Of a stretch of DNA of 64,000 nucleotides, positions 35,101 through 49,824 are shown piece after piece; position 1 is the stretch's first letter; every line of letters begins with the position of its first letter. The position numbers were made by a program, and so were the translations under genes. This DNA is from Anopheles merus (taxonomy: Eukaryota; Arthropoda; Insecta; Diptera; Culicidae): positions 15,349,286 to 15,413,285 of the forward strand of contig NC_054082.1 of assembly GCF_017562075.2 (NCBI RefSeq), written 5' to 3'. The notes beneath the pieces are model-generated. The model searched no databases. It was not told the DNA's origin and saw only the letters and a program-made list of their open reading frames with translations.

Positions 35101-36353
35101 CCGAACCCATTAGTGTGCGCCACGGCTTCCGGCTTCCGGTCCCGCCGCACAACGCGTGCCGGCTTTTTGTTTCAGCCACTCGGAGAAAGTTCTGCTAAAG
35201 TTTTACGCTTCCAAATGTCATCATTTGTCTCGCCAACGCTGCATCTCCCTCTCCTGTTCGCAAAAAAGTTGATGATGCGGCACAGCGGAGCACGAGTGCC
35301 GGACGTTGCCGTTTTTCTTCTCGGGTCTTGGTTTCGCATACACACACAGTTTCAGGTCGGATTTCTTCACTGCAAAAAAGGCGTGCACACTCTGGAACAT
35401 GCACAAACGAACTTGGTTCACAGCTTGGGTTACACATCCGGGATGTGCTCGGAATTGGCAAACAGGAACAGCCGGACGGAGGACTGACTTCTTTTACTGG
35501 ACCTCACGATTCTTTTTGAGCCCAATGGATGGAATTAGGGCGATGTAATGCTGGGTGGTCGTTGCTGGATCGGTGAGACTGTACCGATACAGTTTTGATG
35601 GATGGAATTATGTCGTATCATTGCACGCTTTGTTGTGCGCGTGAATGGGGTTGAAGAGCCCTGTTAGTAAGTTTTGATTGATAATAATACAAACGGTGAT
35701 TATGCGCAAACAAAGCTCCAATTGCTATTAGTGATGATGCTTTATCGATTTTATTTTGGCTGTGCAAGTGTAATAAAAAATACTTTTCTTCTGCGTCGTT
35801 TGCTTCGTGGAATTGCAATGAAAATGGTTCTGATTGCCACTGTTAAATGAGCCTTGAAGTATGCAAACCGCATAGCAATAGCCACAACAATGGCTACTAA
35901 TGGCTAACTAATAACTATGGAGACCACGTGGTTTCATCTCATTCTTGACATTCTGTTTGGCAAGATGGGTGATTTCTATGGAATCGGAACGATTTGGTGC
36001 GACGATCACAGGAAGTAGACATTTTTCGCCTGATCGAAGATTTTCAGCCCGTTTCTCAAACTCGATCAAAGTGCAAGACGATTGAAGAAATAACAAAATG
36101 AATGATTGTTTATGGTGATGGATGTTTTTTGATGTCTTTAGAAATGTACCAACCGTTAAACAGAGCGCTCTTGAAATGAATGCATGAATGCAGCAACTTC
36201 AGCAAACCGTTTCCCTTCCTCTAGTAATTTTTGGACCTTTTATTGGAAGCATTTTTGCAGTGAAAATCATGTCAATCAAACGTTAAACATAACAATGAAG
36301 GTTCAGCATGGAATCTAAGCATGATACTAAAAATAAGCTCGTGAGCCGTGAGG

Positions 36354-36358
<5 letters not shown>

Positions 36359-36387
<29 letters not shown>
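36359..36387. repeat. (CA)14 microsatellite
   Basis: Uninterrupted CA tract. Confidence 0.9.
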
Positions 36388-36388
<1 letters not shown>

Positions 36389-36722
36389 TCATAATTTATT
36401 ACCTCGTAATAGTGTCAAGTACTACATACATTTATGATGTACATGATTTATGATGAACTCCTATAACACTACAACAGAGGTTTAAGACTTTTTATTCCCA
36501 CTTAACTTCATATTCTTTTATTATTTCAAACATTAATTGCGTGAATGTCAGATTTACAACACTGTTCAACAGACAGTGCAAAATGAAAAAGAAAAAAAAA
36601 CAGCAGCGCAACAACTACGTTTTGATACGTCAAAAGATCCCAAACGTGTTGCCATTCTTTTGCCGAATGCATTCCATGCAAACAAATTCCACTAGCAACA
36701 GTGTATGCCCAGTTAGTCATTT

Positions 36723-36740
36723 CCCCCCCCCCCCCCCCCC
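36723..36740. repeat. C18 homopolymer
   Basis: Eighteen C in a row on plus. Such runs are prone to assembly or sequencing length error. Confidence 0.9.
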
Positions 36741-39700
36741 TACTGAAACGCTGTGATATAAAAAGTAGTAAAAAAACAAGAAGTAGAAAATGCGAAATAG
36801 AGAAAGAAAGCAAAAACCCCAAAAAACCATGTGCCACTGTCACTGGTGGGTTTAAATGTTGCGGGATAAGTATGATATATGCGTGCGCGGGAACGTGTCA
36901 TTGCCCTGTCCAGCCTAGCCCGGCTGGTCGATCAAATTGTCCACACACACGGACACGTATACCGGGAATGGCCTCACGTTGGCATTGGTCACAGTCACAG
37001 GATGCATGGTTTACCGACACCAAAGGGCCAGCGGGCTCAGGTGGGTGTATCGTTGGTGCGTAACGCGATGCCGTGGTTCAAAATCCGCTGACGCTACAGC
37101 TGCCATCTGTCAGGTGCCTCGGAACGCGGAGGCTTCGGAACGATCGATGGTTTTGATTGTGCGTTTGTGCGGCTCTGGTTTCGGGAAGAAGGTGTTTTGT
37201 TCCGCTGCTGCTGAGACTGGCTGAATGTTTATATCGCCATGGCCGTGGTGTGATCAGCTGGGACCGTTGTCCCGATGTCGTTCTGCTGATGGCAGCAGCC
37301 TAGAGGGTATGGCGATATAAATCCGTTCCATCGCAGGGCGCTGTTTCCGTTTCCACAGATCGATCATTTTTTCCCTGCTACCGTCCGGTGCGTTGCTGAC
37401 AAACGCCGCACAGGATGACGGTTTGGGCCAAACTGTCATGTTTTATCATTACCATCGGTGGCTTTGATTGGGTTATTTATTTTTCAAGCACGCGTATGGT
37501 CGGTTGGCGTCGTGTTGATGCAGCAGTTTTTTTTTGTACATGGAGACAGTTCTCAATGCGGAGTGAATGGAAGCAGACGGAGCATACGGAGCGATCTGAT
37601 GAGTTTAGCAGATTGAAGCAAGAAGATTTTTTTTCTCCATTCGTTTGCGAGCTACTTCAGTATGCTCTTTCATATCGCCCACGTAAGCCAATCGCTTTGA
37701 TCTATAGTTAATCGCACTGCAGGACGTTGGATAAAAGCAGTTCATTTCTTTTTTGTTTTACTAATTCACTTTACTTATCAGCAGACTGTCTGGTTGAAAG
37801 TTGTCCTCCTTCTGAAACACAAATAATCCATGCACAGTTTACACAGCTCAGTGTCGATTTTCCATCCACCTGCAAGCTTATAAAAGCAATTTCTAATCCA
37901 ATGGACGGAGGAGCTGGTTTCGATTGATGTCATTATTGCAGCTTTTGCAGCAAAAGCCGATCCAAATACGGTTAATAATTTTGTACACATTAAGGGAAAG
38001 CTCACTGTACGCCTCTGAAACGGGATTTCAGCTCTGTCCAATCGACGTGGAAATCTCGGAACGGCCGCAATACGGTTGTAAGTGTTGTATTATTCAAGCA
38101 GCAGGATCACCTTTTTTCTTGCCCCATTCGCTCGGGCCTTGTGAGGGTGCCAGCCCTGGTGGACGATTACGGTAACGGTGGTCCAGCGATGTTAGTTCTA
38201 CGCTCACTGGCATTGCATTTTGGGGGTAAATGCAAATGGTGTCTGGTGTTATTCTGTGTTCATAAATATGTTTTTACGATTGCGACTCTCGGAAGGGGTT
38301 TTTTTTTAGCGTTTCGACATTTTTCATGCTGTCCAAAGCGTGCAAAACGACCAGCCCCGGGACCAGGCCGGAGTGCTGTGAGGAAGAAGAGGAGAAACAA
38401 AAAAACAAAATCTGCTGGAACATTACCTAAATATGAACATAAAGTTTGATATAAAGTTTGCAAGTTTATGGTCACATGCTGGTGCTCGTGCTGCTGCGGC
38501 TGCTGCTAGCGCTACGAATGGGTGGCAGGATTTGGCAGTGTTCGTGTCAGGTAGGTTAGCACCATCGCATCCGAGGCCGGCCAACGTTGTGGGAATGTGT
38601 GGTGCGGTGTGTGAAATATGTATGTTACCGGTGTGTAGAAAACGCAAAAAAAAGTGGCAGCAAAAGGGAGGAAAATCTGTCATGGCCACCCGGTCACACA
38701 TATGCTGGGATGTGGTGGTAGCGGTGGCAGGGACGGTGATGAAGCCAAAGGCGAGGGTCACAGGATTTGGGCCACGCTGAAAATCCGACCATGGGCCGGG
38801 TGCAACTTTCTCCTTTCACTCGCTCTCGTTCCCTTCCACCAATGCCAACCGAGATAGTTTTGGTAGACCTCGAAAGCTTTTCCTGCCACCCCAAAAAGAA
38901 GGGAAAGGCAAGAGAAAAGTGGTCTTAGTGGCAATCGTTACAAACGAGGGGTTGGTTGGGTTATTTTTCTCGTCGCACTGCCGCAGCTTAGCGTGGTGCC
39001 TGTTGGGAGGGTCGAAAGTGGCCGAGCTGTGCTGAGGTAAATTCTCATCATAATTTTTCTCCCCGGTTAAAATATTTATTATTTGCATCGTTTCTGTATG
39101 GCACAACTCCGTGTGTTTGTGTGGTGTGTGAGCGTTTCATTCGACGCCACCCTGCTGCTGCTACTTTGGCACGTTTCACAGGCACGAGTTCGAGTTTTAC
39201 GGATTGGTTGCCAATAATTTTGCAGCGCTGGCGAGAAACAACATGCTCTGCAGGCGTGCCTGTACCTGGCAAGCATGAGCTTGTAAGCGTGTTCGGTGGC
39301 TTGTGCGCATCGGCCGGCAAACATGACCAATTGGCGTTTATTGGAATAATTTTGTAAGTCATATATCTCCGGGCTTTCGGTACACCGGTTGCTGCTGTTA
39401 CCCGGTGGTTGAATGAACGGTCCATATGAGTGGAAGTTTGTTGGTAACGCCGAAACGGGTCGGCTTATTGGAATGGGTGGATGGAATAATGCTGAAAAAA
39501 TGTTAATCAATTGCATTAGACGGGATATTTGCAAAGTGAATAATGAAATCATGTTTGGGTAGGCACCATTTCTTGCCAAAATTGTATTTATAATAATTTC
39601 GTTCAATTAATTTGACACAATTTCAGTAAAACAAAAGGCAGATCAAGTGCTGTGATGAGCTTCAAAGGGTGCAATATGAGTGACTTTAATTTTACTTTGA

Positions 39701-40484
39701 ATTGTAAAAAAATGTTACGAAAAGAGTATTAATAAAGACATTGCAGGGGTTTTGGGCAATCAATTCCTTGACAGCGCACCAAGGTTGATTTAATCGCATT
39801 CAACAGAGCATTTTGACAATTCGTCACATGACATAAGGTCCCCAGGATTCAAACCATTGTTTGCGTTTTTTTAAACTTGTTTATGGATTTTATCTACAAC
39901 TTTTCGTTGATTAAATGTAATTTAATATTTTTTGGATTATTTAACATTTAAATATAAATTGAACATAGGTGCAGTAAACAATAATTAAAACCGAGAGTGT
40001 TTTTGTGAATGTGTTTTAAAACTCACTATGCTTGTGACTTAATATCATTAAACACTTAAACATAATGTCTTTAAAATTAATACGACACATATAGATGATT
40101 TGAGAAATTTTAGTACTGTTAAAGTCAATACACATGCTAAATTGCACTTAAGAACCGAGAAATCTGTTCTTTTTATACATGAACTTTGTTTCGTGTGTGT
40201 GGAAACGAGTGGTAAACGGGTTTAGAATGGCGTAAAGTCCCTCAAATGTGGTGACCCCCCAGAGGCGCTTTTCCACCACCGGATCTCTTCAAAGCACCTT
40301 GCAGTGCACTATGGGGCGACCTCGAACAAACTGAGGTGATAAGTTATTTTTGTATAAATTACGCTGCATATTATAATGAATCTTGATTAAAATGGTTACT
40401 ATTCTTATAGAACATGAGTTTAATCAATTATTGCATTATAGTTTAGTTTTGCAAATCCAAATAGTGCCACTGTACACCGTTTTA

Positions 40485-40658
40485 CAGGGATTTTCACTTG
40501 TTAGAAAGACTTTGGCACTTGCTTTAAACCGTCAACCATATCCAGGATAGAGGCACTCGAATCCTGTGACTGTGACACACTTTTTCGATATGTCTAAACC
40601 TTGTTACTGACGAATTGTAAAAGGGTACCGTGTTTTTGTGATTAATCGTAAAACCCTG
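40485..40658. mobile_element. Candidate TA-flanked MITE
   Basis: A 174-base segment starts CAGGGATTTTCAC and ends so that its reverse complement starts CAGGGTTTTAC. Both ends are flanked by TA (40483-40484 and 40659-40660), with TTT-AAA continuing the symmetry outside. The inverted repeats are short and imperfect, so this is tentative. No transposase is present. Confidence 0.4.
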
Positions 40659-42005
40659 TAAATTATACAGCCTTTATAAGGCTTGTAGGCTTATAGCTGC
40701 CAGTAGAAGTTGTTTAGCAACGCAGTTCAATCTGAACTATAAAAATGATTGTAACGAGAAAAAAGGGTGATTTTTCTGCCATTTTTGATATTAAACAACT
40801 ACAAATTCATCTGTTCAATGGGAGAAATTAAAATATTTTGGTTTTGCAATTCGATTCAGGATAGTTAGATTCAGGATATGCGTCTTTTAGCATCAGGCGT
40901 AGTAATTCAGACTTTTCAAATACAGTCGAAAGTTCTAAACGTTTCTGATCAGTGTTGCCCTTGTCTGTGAGTTAGATAAGAACTTACGGTTAAGCTCACG
41001 GCGTGCAGATCGGTTTGATTGTGTATTCAGCTCAATAGTAAATGTAAATGGCTATACCCCTATATTTCTATACAAATAAAAACCCCATTCCCTAATGCCA
41101 ATTGCATTCCAGAACAAGAAAGCACGCTGTACCACCATTTATCATGCGCTTGCGGGGAAAGCATCCTATTTCTTCAGGACCGTTATTACATTGCTAACCA
41201 TAATTCTACACGGCAACAAACAAAGCAGAGAGCATAACAACACAAAAACCGTTCAGCTACACCTGCAATGCAATAAAACGGTTTGCACGTAGCAATAATC
41301 TCGCACCACCACGTCATGAACATGCACAATCGACCAGTTGCAAAATGAGGAAACCCATTAAGAGTCTGTATGGAATTTGAGTGTGTGTGTGGGAGAGCGT
41401 GCGTCTGGAGGAGATTGAAGTTATATTGCGTCTACACCCCTGAGCATGTTTGTGACTGCTGAGCCGCCGGGTTGTACCGATTTTTTCTGCCTCCCTTTTT
41501 CCGAACGTTTGTACATAAAGCTGGCACCAAAACAGCGTAGGTAAAACGTAGGACGGCAGTCTGGCAGTTGGTGCTGTTGTTTTTCCCGAGCCAAAAGTCA
41601 TCCTTACACGACACGGCTGTATCTTTGGTAGCGTCTTTGACGCGGCCGTCGCTATGTTCTCACGTACGTAGATCGCTCCCGGGAAAGCAAAAGCAATGGA
41701 GGATATTGTTCCCAGTTTTTGCTCCGTCCTTTCCTGGTTGCCTTTTGCGTACGATGCGAGCATATATTTAATGGAAAAAACGTGTCAGTTTTTGGCGTTC
41801 GGATTTATGCGCCACCGTGCGGAAAGCCAAACGCGAGCCCGCAACAGTAAGTTGGAAGATTGAAAGGGGATTGTTAGTGTATGCGTGAGTGTGTGTGTAT
41901 GTTTGGTCTAAGTCGAACCATAAATCAAGGTGCCAATAAATTATAAATTTCCACCCAACTGCACACTGCGTGTGCGTGCTGGCTCAACAACCGGACCCAA
42001 CCCGC

Positions 42006-42027
42006 GGGGGGGGGGGGGGGGGGGGGG
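42006..42027. repeat. G22 homopolymer
   Basis: Twenty-two G in a row on plus, the longest homopolymer in the window and a potential G-quadruplex former. Confidence 0.9.
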
Positions 42028-45000
42028 AGCCGCAAATAGTTTCTCCTCTCCGCCAGCGGTCATCCTTCATTTGTTTCGGTGCAATCGACAGAGAACAGAA
42101 GCAAAAAAAAAGCAACCCAAATCACTATTACAGATGAACTGGGCACAAATCCGTAGCAAATCCGGGCCGGCAATGGCAACCGGACCGAAATATGGATACA
42201 TATTTATTGATATCCGTGCCGCTATTTTCCCGCTCAACATGGCGTAACGGGAGAAATGGTAAGATAATGTTGCGACCATTTTGCGACGTGCCCGGCAGTA
42301 AATGACAAAACAATAAAACACATTCCATAGCAAATGGCTGTGACGGGAAGGGAAAACGGGAAGAAACGGAACAGGAAAATCATATTTTCCTCCTCAACAG
42401 ATTGTTGTGGTTTCGGGCTGTCCGCTCTCTCTCTCTCTCTCACACACTCTCTCTTTTTTCTACTTCCTCTCTAATGCAGCTTGTGCAGACAGAGATTTTG
42501 AAGAATTGGTGCCGTGACCAGGATTATCGGTTCGGTACGAGTCCCCTTCAACGCGGGCGCAGTGCCGCCGTAAAGCTGCTTTGCAAAGATTTATTGCAAC
42601 CACCATTAAGTCACTTTTCTCCGCCCCCCCCCCCGTGCTCGTAAATCGAGTTTCATCGTTGGAATAAAATATTGCAAATAACTCGTTAACTCACCGGGCC
42701 TGACTGAGCGACGACCATCATGGGTGGGTGAAGGTGCTGGCCGTCGATAAAGCGTGATCGAGAAAGCATTTCACTTCAATTCCGACTAATGGCAAACTAA
42801 TTCCCTTTTCTCGCGTTTTTTTTTCTTTTTTGCGAAAGCGTTTTGTTTGAGACAATTTTCCACCCGTTCGAAACTAATTTGCGCAAGCGAATGGTGGAAG
42901 TTTTTGTACGGCAAGTTGTGAAACCCAATTTTCTATATAATTAATTAAAGAAAAACAACAGCAACCTTTTATCCTTTTATCCGGTAGGGAGACTGGGGAT
43001 GGAAAATAAGCACAAACTCACGAATGCTCGATTGCGCGCCCCTAACCGCTTCATTAAGTTTTGTTGTTGTTGTTGTTGTTGTTGCAGGAAAATTAGTTCA
43101 CTCGTCGAGAGCACAGCGAAAAGAGGGAACGGATTTGGCTTTCAATTGTCAATTGTCTCATTGTGTCTGCAGCGAATGGTGTGTGTGTGTGTGTGTGTGT
43201 TCGATGGAACGTTTTCAGCGCCCGATTTGTGCGGCTAGACACTCTCATCGGGGGAAAACTTCTTATCTGTGCGCCCGTGAAGCAATTTGTTTTGTCTCGT
43301 CTCGCAACAGACTCACCGCAAACGGTGGTGTAGTGGAGGGAATGGGAATTGAAGAGGAGGGGGGGGAGTACACTTTTAATCAAGCAAACCGAAAACCTAA
43401 CCGGAGGATAGGGCAGGGCAGAAGGCATCCTTAAGCGCTTAAGTGTGCAGGGCTGTTAGTGTAGTGGCAAGGCAAAAGTTGATCGTTATTTTCCTCTTTG
43501 TGGTTCGTGTTTTGTTGTGTGTTTTCAATTTTTCTGAGCTGCTGCTGCACTTTATCTGATCGTTTTCTTTGCTTATAATGATCTTCGTGTCTCGCTCCCT
43601 GAGTGTGTGTGTGTGTGTTTCACCAATAATTCATTTCTTTGCTGGATGTGTTCCAACTGCTTTCCCGAGCTGCTTTGTCCAAGTGAAAATGTAATAATGA
43701 ATCCAGTTAACCGGCTGGCTGGCATCTTTGCATCCCCATCGTTGCAGCACTTTCTCTCTCTCTCTCTCTCTCTTTCTCAGCAGGATGAATAATGCATCAC
43801 GATTCAATTAGGCAAATGTGCTGCCAATGCACGCTGAGTTTGGGTCCGTTTTGGGTAAATGTCCGTTGGTGGTGGAATGTTGTGGTGAGATAAATATATA
43901 CACTTTTTCAACCGACAAACGTTAACTCCCCGGTCAACTTCGCATTGATCGTTACTGCTAAATGCGGCCCGACACACCGTATCGGGTTCGTATGGATTGG
44001 GTTCCTTTCGACGCGTCAAGAGGGACGTAAACGAGATTAGAACCATTGCATGCACCACCAGGCACAACGTACACCAAAGCAAAAAAAAGGGCTGCAGGCA
44101 AAGAAACAATCCAATTTGAATATTTCTAACTCGTTCAGCCCCCATTTTGGCCGGCACGCTAGAGCACGCCAATACGGCGGAAAGGGATGCACTCAACCGC
44201 TAAGCAATAAAAGTGGGCTGCTGAAGTGAAGTTTGCAAAACAAATCCTCCTACTGACTGACCGGTGGAATAGGACGCCCCGTCGTCCGTCCGACTTTCCC
44301 ATTTTAAGCTCAAGCTAAAACACGGACCGGCCACTATGTGTGAAAAGTAATTTCGATAATGATGCTTCCGTTTGGATGCTAGAATGCATACGGTGTTCTT
44401 CCGGAGTGGTTGGCCAGGGAAATTGGTTTAACATTAAAGGCAAAACACATACACACATACATATACATATAAATGCCCACAAAACTCCCTTGAGGATCAA
44501 CTCAACGCCGAGTTGACTACCCATTGGCCCCTCTAATAACGAGATTTCCGAATCGTATTTAGTGAAAAGCTTTCGAAATTTCACACTCCACTGAAGTTGA
44601 TGGTGAGACAGTTTTCCACATTTTCCACGTATATTCTAAGCATGTTAAGCATCTCTTCTTTCCCCTTGGTGGTGTAGCCCTATTTGATTGTAGGGACCAC
44701 TTGGAAACGTTACCTCAGTAAGCCAATTTGCTTATTATATCGGTTACTTTTGGTCGTTCGGGCTCTATTCGTATGGGAATTTCCGCTCAAACGACCTGAG
44801 GTTAAAATAGTTCGTTATTTGCTTTAAAACCAAACAAAAACAAAACAATTCGAAACCCTTATTCTGCATACTTTAAAGCCCATTTCGTTGGCATACATTC
44901 TCACGCAAGTTTTGCGTTCTTTTGCATTTTAAAGCGAAACGCTACTTATCACACCAAATAAGACGGGTGCTTAGCGCGAGTGAATTTCCGTACTTTGCTC

Positions 45001-48000
45001 CCCATAATCCATCACACATCGCGGCATGGAGCCACTCCGGTCCGGAACATTGAACCGTTTCAGCTAAAGCCACTTACCCAGTTACAGTCATCGTAATCGG
45101 TTCCCCGTTGCTCCGGCTCGGTGTGTCGAATGGTCGAAGCAACTGCTCCGCATGTGCACGGAGCATTTATGAAAATTGAATTTAAATTAGATCAGAGCGC
45201 CCGGGCAGGTGAACCAGCCGCCTGGAAGTAGGCAACCTGCCAGCTTTCTTTGATCGGTGGGAAAAAGGATTTTTTCGCCGCGCTTCGCCCTGCCGGCTGC
45301 TGCTCTTAGGAGCTTATTCATAAGCAGCTCCATCTTTACCGGACGGACCGGGGCGAATGATGGAAAGTAGTGAGAATCAGTCATTCCCTTCCCACACCTT
45401 TACCTCTCCCAAAAGTGGTTTCCCGGTTCTGTCGGTCTTGAGATGGATGGGGGGGGGGGTTTCGTTTCTGATTTGAATTCAGCATGCTCCCGTCTGGTGG
45501 TGGTGGTGCGAGTTCACAAAGCCTCGACTATCCCCAGTGTGTGTGTGTTAAGTACACTCTCTTGCACACACGGTGGGAAAGATCTTGAGCGATCACTGGG
45601 CCCCACCCATATTCTTCCTTCTCGCCCCACTACACGTGTACATATGCTTGGGATTCGTCTTTATGGGCGGCCGGGATTGACTTCCCGCTGCCTCAACGGG
45701 GAACGCCTGAGCGAGTACAGTAATTCCTTGCATAAACAGATTTTGCACTTTAGTCCTGTATTTTCTCATACCCTGTTTTTTTTATTTGCCTACACACCCT
45801 TCGAGCACATTCTTTCACAGAGTGAATGTAAATTCTTGCCTGTAATAAAACGTATAAAAAGTGCTAACGTTCGGTATGGTGCAGATAGCGAGGGCCACGG
45901 ATCGGATGAATACGATTTTATGGGTGAGGTTTAACAAAGGCAAAAGAAGCAAAAAAAAAGGTGGAAAGTAAAAGAAAAAGAGCACTGAGAGGATGAGGTA
46001 AAGAGTTATGGGAAAGTTTATTCATCCACCGCCGACCGTTTTGGAGGATGTTATGTAAATGGGGAAAGGGCGGGCGATAAGCGAGAAGAAATTAAGACTT
46101 TCATGTACTCTTCCGGAAGAGTGGAGCCATTAATGGGTACAAAAAGGAGAGCAATAGACCGGTACTCGTATTCAAGATTTCTTGATTTGTACGCATTCTA
46201 TGGTTGGCTACACGTCCGCAAAGCATTCGACTGTTCACAGTGCTTTAGCAGTACGAACTCAATCAAACCATTTTCACCTTCCCGAATGCGATTACCAATA
46301 TCAACATTCAACTGCCGCACTTGAAGTCTCACATTGAACAAAACACTTTTTCCCGTCACACACATGCACACACACACAGACACACATACAGTGCAGAGGC
46401 GTTTCTGCCGTTTTCTTTGAATACCGATCACTTCGAAGGGGCAAAAACATGAACCGCGGGAAGAAAAAAGTCCAACGATCCTCACACGATGCCTAACAGA
46501 CGTTGGCCGTAATTCCCCCGGGCAGCAGTGCAAACCCCACGGCACATGTATGGGCCCGTGCGCAATAGATCATACAAAACATGCACAACGGACATGGTCG
46601 AAAGAAGAGGACCAACTACAAAAAAGAGAGAAGGAAATGCTGCTAAATAGAGCGACACAGCCGAGGGAGGCCGTTCCACCACGACGTGTGGTGCAAAACA
46701 CACACACTACGGCACTCCTTCCAGAAACGGGAGACTACGACGACTATTTTGACGCTGCTGTGAGTACTTTGCATCCACATCCGGGTTGTGTGCGTCTGTG
46801 TGTGCTGATGGCAAATTGAAAACGGGGCAACAAAACAGCATCGCTCACTCAAAAAAAAACAAGCATTTTCTCCAGCGTTTGAACGCGGGATGGCAACGGA
46901 ACGTGGCGTGGAGGACGACAAAAGAGCTACATCCCAGCAGCAGCAGCAGCAGTGGCAGCAGCAGCAGATTTCCTTGTTATTGAATCAGAACACAAACTGC
47001 TCGGTAAACAGACAAACGATCGAGTGTGCAAGTTGCTGCCGGGTTTGTGCCGCCGTGTGTTTCTTTGCAACTCCCTACTGCAGATACACACACACACACG
47101 GTGAGTCACGGTAGGGGGGGGGGGCTGGCCACTGTTGCTGAGGCTCGGGCACACACAATAAAGGCGCACACCCCGGGAAGGATGAGCTTTTTTGCCTTCG
47201 GTCGGGTTGGCAAGACAGCGGGAATTCCCGCACACCCGCCGTGTGACTCGTGACTTGCCGCAGAAGCCCTAGCGGGTGGCCCCCTACGAAAAGGGCAGAA
47301 CTTTGGACCGTCCTTCCCCTTCCCACCGACTGCCAGCCAGATTTAGAGCCATAGATCTTGGAAACACTACGCCGACATGTGAAGATATGAATTCTGTACG
47401 CCACACCGAACAACACCGAGCAAACAAACTGAATCGGTGTACATACGAAACGTACTCTGTAGCCGCTCACGTACAGCAGAGAGTTTGCTGGAAGAAGGCA
47501 GGCAGGCAAAAAAAAAATTGCAGTAGTCAGTCAGGGCTTTTCCTTGGTGAATAGACACATACACGCAGGAAAAAACAGTAAACACCCAACCGGGCCTGTC
47601 GGCAGTCAAAAGTGACATTGCGCTGGGGGGGTATGGGGAACGCTCCGTGCAGGAACATGTGAATTACCGTGCAGATCCGTATGTTTTCCAGCAGCGGCAC
47701 AGCCCGCAGAGAAAGAAAAAGTATTTTAAGTAAAATAAAGCGACCATATTAGATTTGCCTACGCCTACGATGCCGGTGATGGTGGTGGTGATTGTTGGGA
47801 CACGTGATCCGTCATAATGGTTCAGTTCTGTTGGCGTGTGTGAACCTTCTTTCATGTACTCTGGAACGCTTCGCTTGAAAAAATGAGCAACGAATGAAAG
47901 GATGCTTGGAGCCGGTTGGTTCCGTCACACAGCAAATAACAAAAAAGAGCCTGAATTAGAGCAAAATTCCAAAGAACTTTAATTTAAATTAAAAAAAAAG

Positions 48001-48660
48001 AATTTTCTCTGAGCGTGTACTAAAAGCATCTGTGAAAGAGTGAAGTGGAGCGACGATGGGTTTATTATAGCTTGCCGGAAGATTCAACCTCACTCTCGCT
48101 GTTTCTGTTGATGTTTTGGGAGCAAAAGAACGGGGAATAATTCATCAACAAACCTCTTACACTGCGCTTTTGCAACAGCATGTTGAATAGACAGAGCAGA
48201 CCCTTCTCATTCCTGCGTAGTACCTACTAGCTTCGCTTCAGCAGTCAGTAACCATCCCCGCGGAATAACGCAATCTTTCTGGCGCTTTGTTTATGCAACG
48301 TGACACATATTCAGCAAAAAAAAAGTGTTTCAAAATCACATTTGAGACTTTTACCAAAAACGGAAAAATAATATATAAGCTCATGCATTGCTATTCCGCT
48401 CCCTCTGTGTGTACGCTATGCGCGCTGTGGGAAAAAATGCGTCTATTATCAGGGGATCAAGCACCTGGCGGGCAGGGATCAGTCTCGCCCCAAAACGGGA
48501 AGTTTGGTTGAATAATTTATCTACTTTTATTAAATCTTGCTCAACTCAAATTTATGGTCGGTTTACTCAGTTCTACTCCATCACTTGGTTGGCTTAAGGG
48601 GGAGGGTTGATTGAAAACCGAGAAAAAAAAACATTCACTTCCTTCACATTCATATAACCA

Positions 48661-48682
48661 CACACACACACACACACACACA
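48661..48682. repeat. (CA)11 microsatellite
   Basis: Uninterrupted CA tract. Confidence 0.9.
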
Positions 48683-49160
48683 CCAAGCCAGCAACCGCTT
48701 TAGGGAGTTGTAGCATTTCAGCAGATGCTTTGTTTTCCAAAGGGTTGCGCAAAGTAAAAAGGGAAGATCTTTGCTCCTCATATCCTTCCATCACAGCAGG
48801 CTGTGTACGTAAACAGCGCGCACGTGAGTGTTTGTTTGCTTTGCGCATTGACTTTCGAGCGCTCATCGCCACGTACCACAGTTGCTGCGTACCGGTGCAG
48901 CAGAATGCAGCTGAGCTGTTGTTTTTTCTTGTGCCTTTCCCACTGCTGCTTGAATGCATCGCTTTACTGCTACGGAAAATGCAACCTTCACTTTTCGGGC
49001 ACTTTATTATGGTGTGTGTGTGTGTGTGTTTGGACTCGCATCACCACCATCCTCCCGGGGGAACAATACGTGACGGTGTTGGCAGGTTTGGAGTGCGCAC
49101 TCCTTGACTTTCCAGCTGCTAATGGATCTATTGTTGACGGTTCGCTGTCATCGATGGACT

Positions 49161-49185
49161 TCGGTCGGTCGGTCGGTCGGTCGGT
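49161..49185. repeat. (TCGG)6 tetranucleotide repeat
   Basis: Six perfect TCGG units followed by TGAGAT. Its function is unknown. Confidence 0.9.
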
Positions 49186-49781
49186 GAGATTGCACTCCTG
49201 CACCGATGGGTTTTGTTGCGTAGAAAACAGACAACAACAACAGCGTCACTATCAAAATGGTGAGGTGAAAAGCCAGAAAAGGAATGGGTGCAACCGTTCG
49301 TTCACGTATAAGGATGTGATTCTTCAAACAAAAAAGTGGCGTTTTGATTGCAAAGAGATAAAAAAAAACTCTTCACTTTCTCACATTTTGCACAAAAAAG
49401 AACGAACCCGCCCCATAACAGCAACCTTATGCAAACGTGGTCGTAAAAAGAACGTGGTGTGAAGTTCTTCTATCTGCAGGTTTGCTGCCCGCCACAGCAC
49501 AGAAGCACTCAAACAGACGACGTAATCAAATCACACAATCGCCATAGGGTCGGGCCGAATCAATCTTCCACCCGGGGAGTCGGTTACGGTCGGCTTCCGT
49601 GATGCGATGCCGCAAAAGGGACGGGGACACCCGGACCGGGGGGCAGGCGAGGGATAAATGTCAAAGACCGGATTTGGCGGGTGATGGGAAATGGAAAATC
49701 GGATCTTAATAGAGTTTCCTTTCTTCTTTGCAAGAGACAGAGAGAAAGAGAGACTGCAGAGGGGTGCGCTTTGCTGTTTGA

Positions 49782-49783
<2 letters not shown>

Positions 49784-49823
<40 letters not shown>
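49784..49823. repeat. (GCA)13 microsatellite
   Basis: Thirteen GCA units outside any supported coding sequence. Confidence 0.9.

Positions 49824-49824
<1 letters not shown>

Noticed and set aside
34825..35487. 220-codon plus open frame in the intergenic region
   Set aside because: It has no domain, no codon bias and no splice or promoter context, and is compatible with chance.
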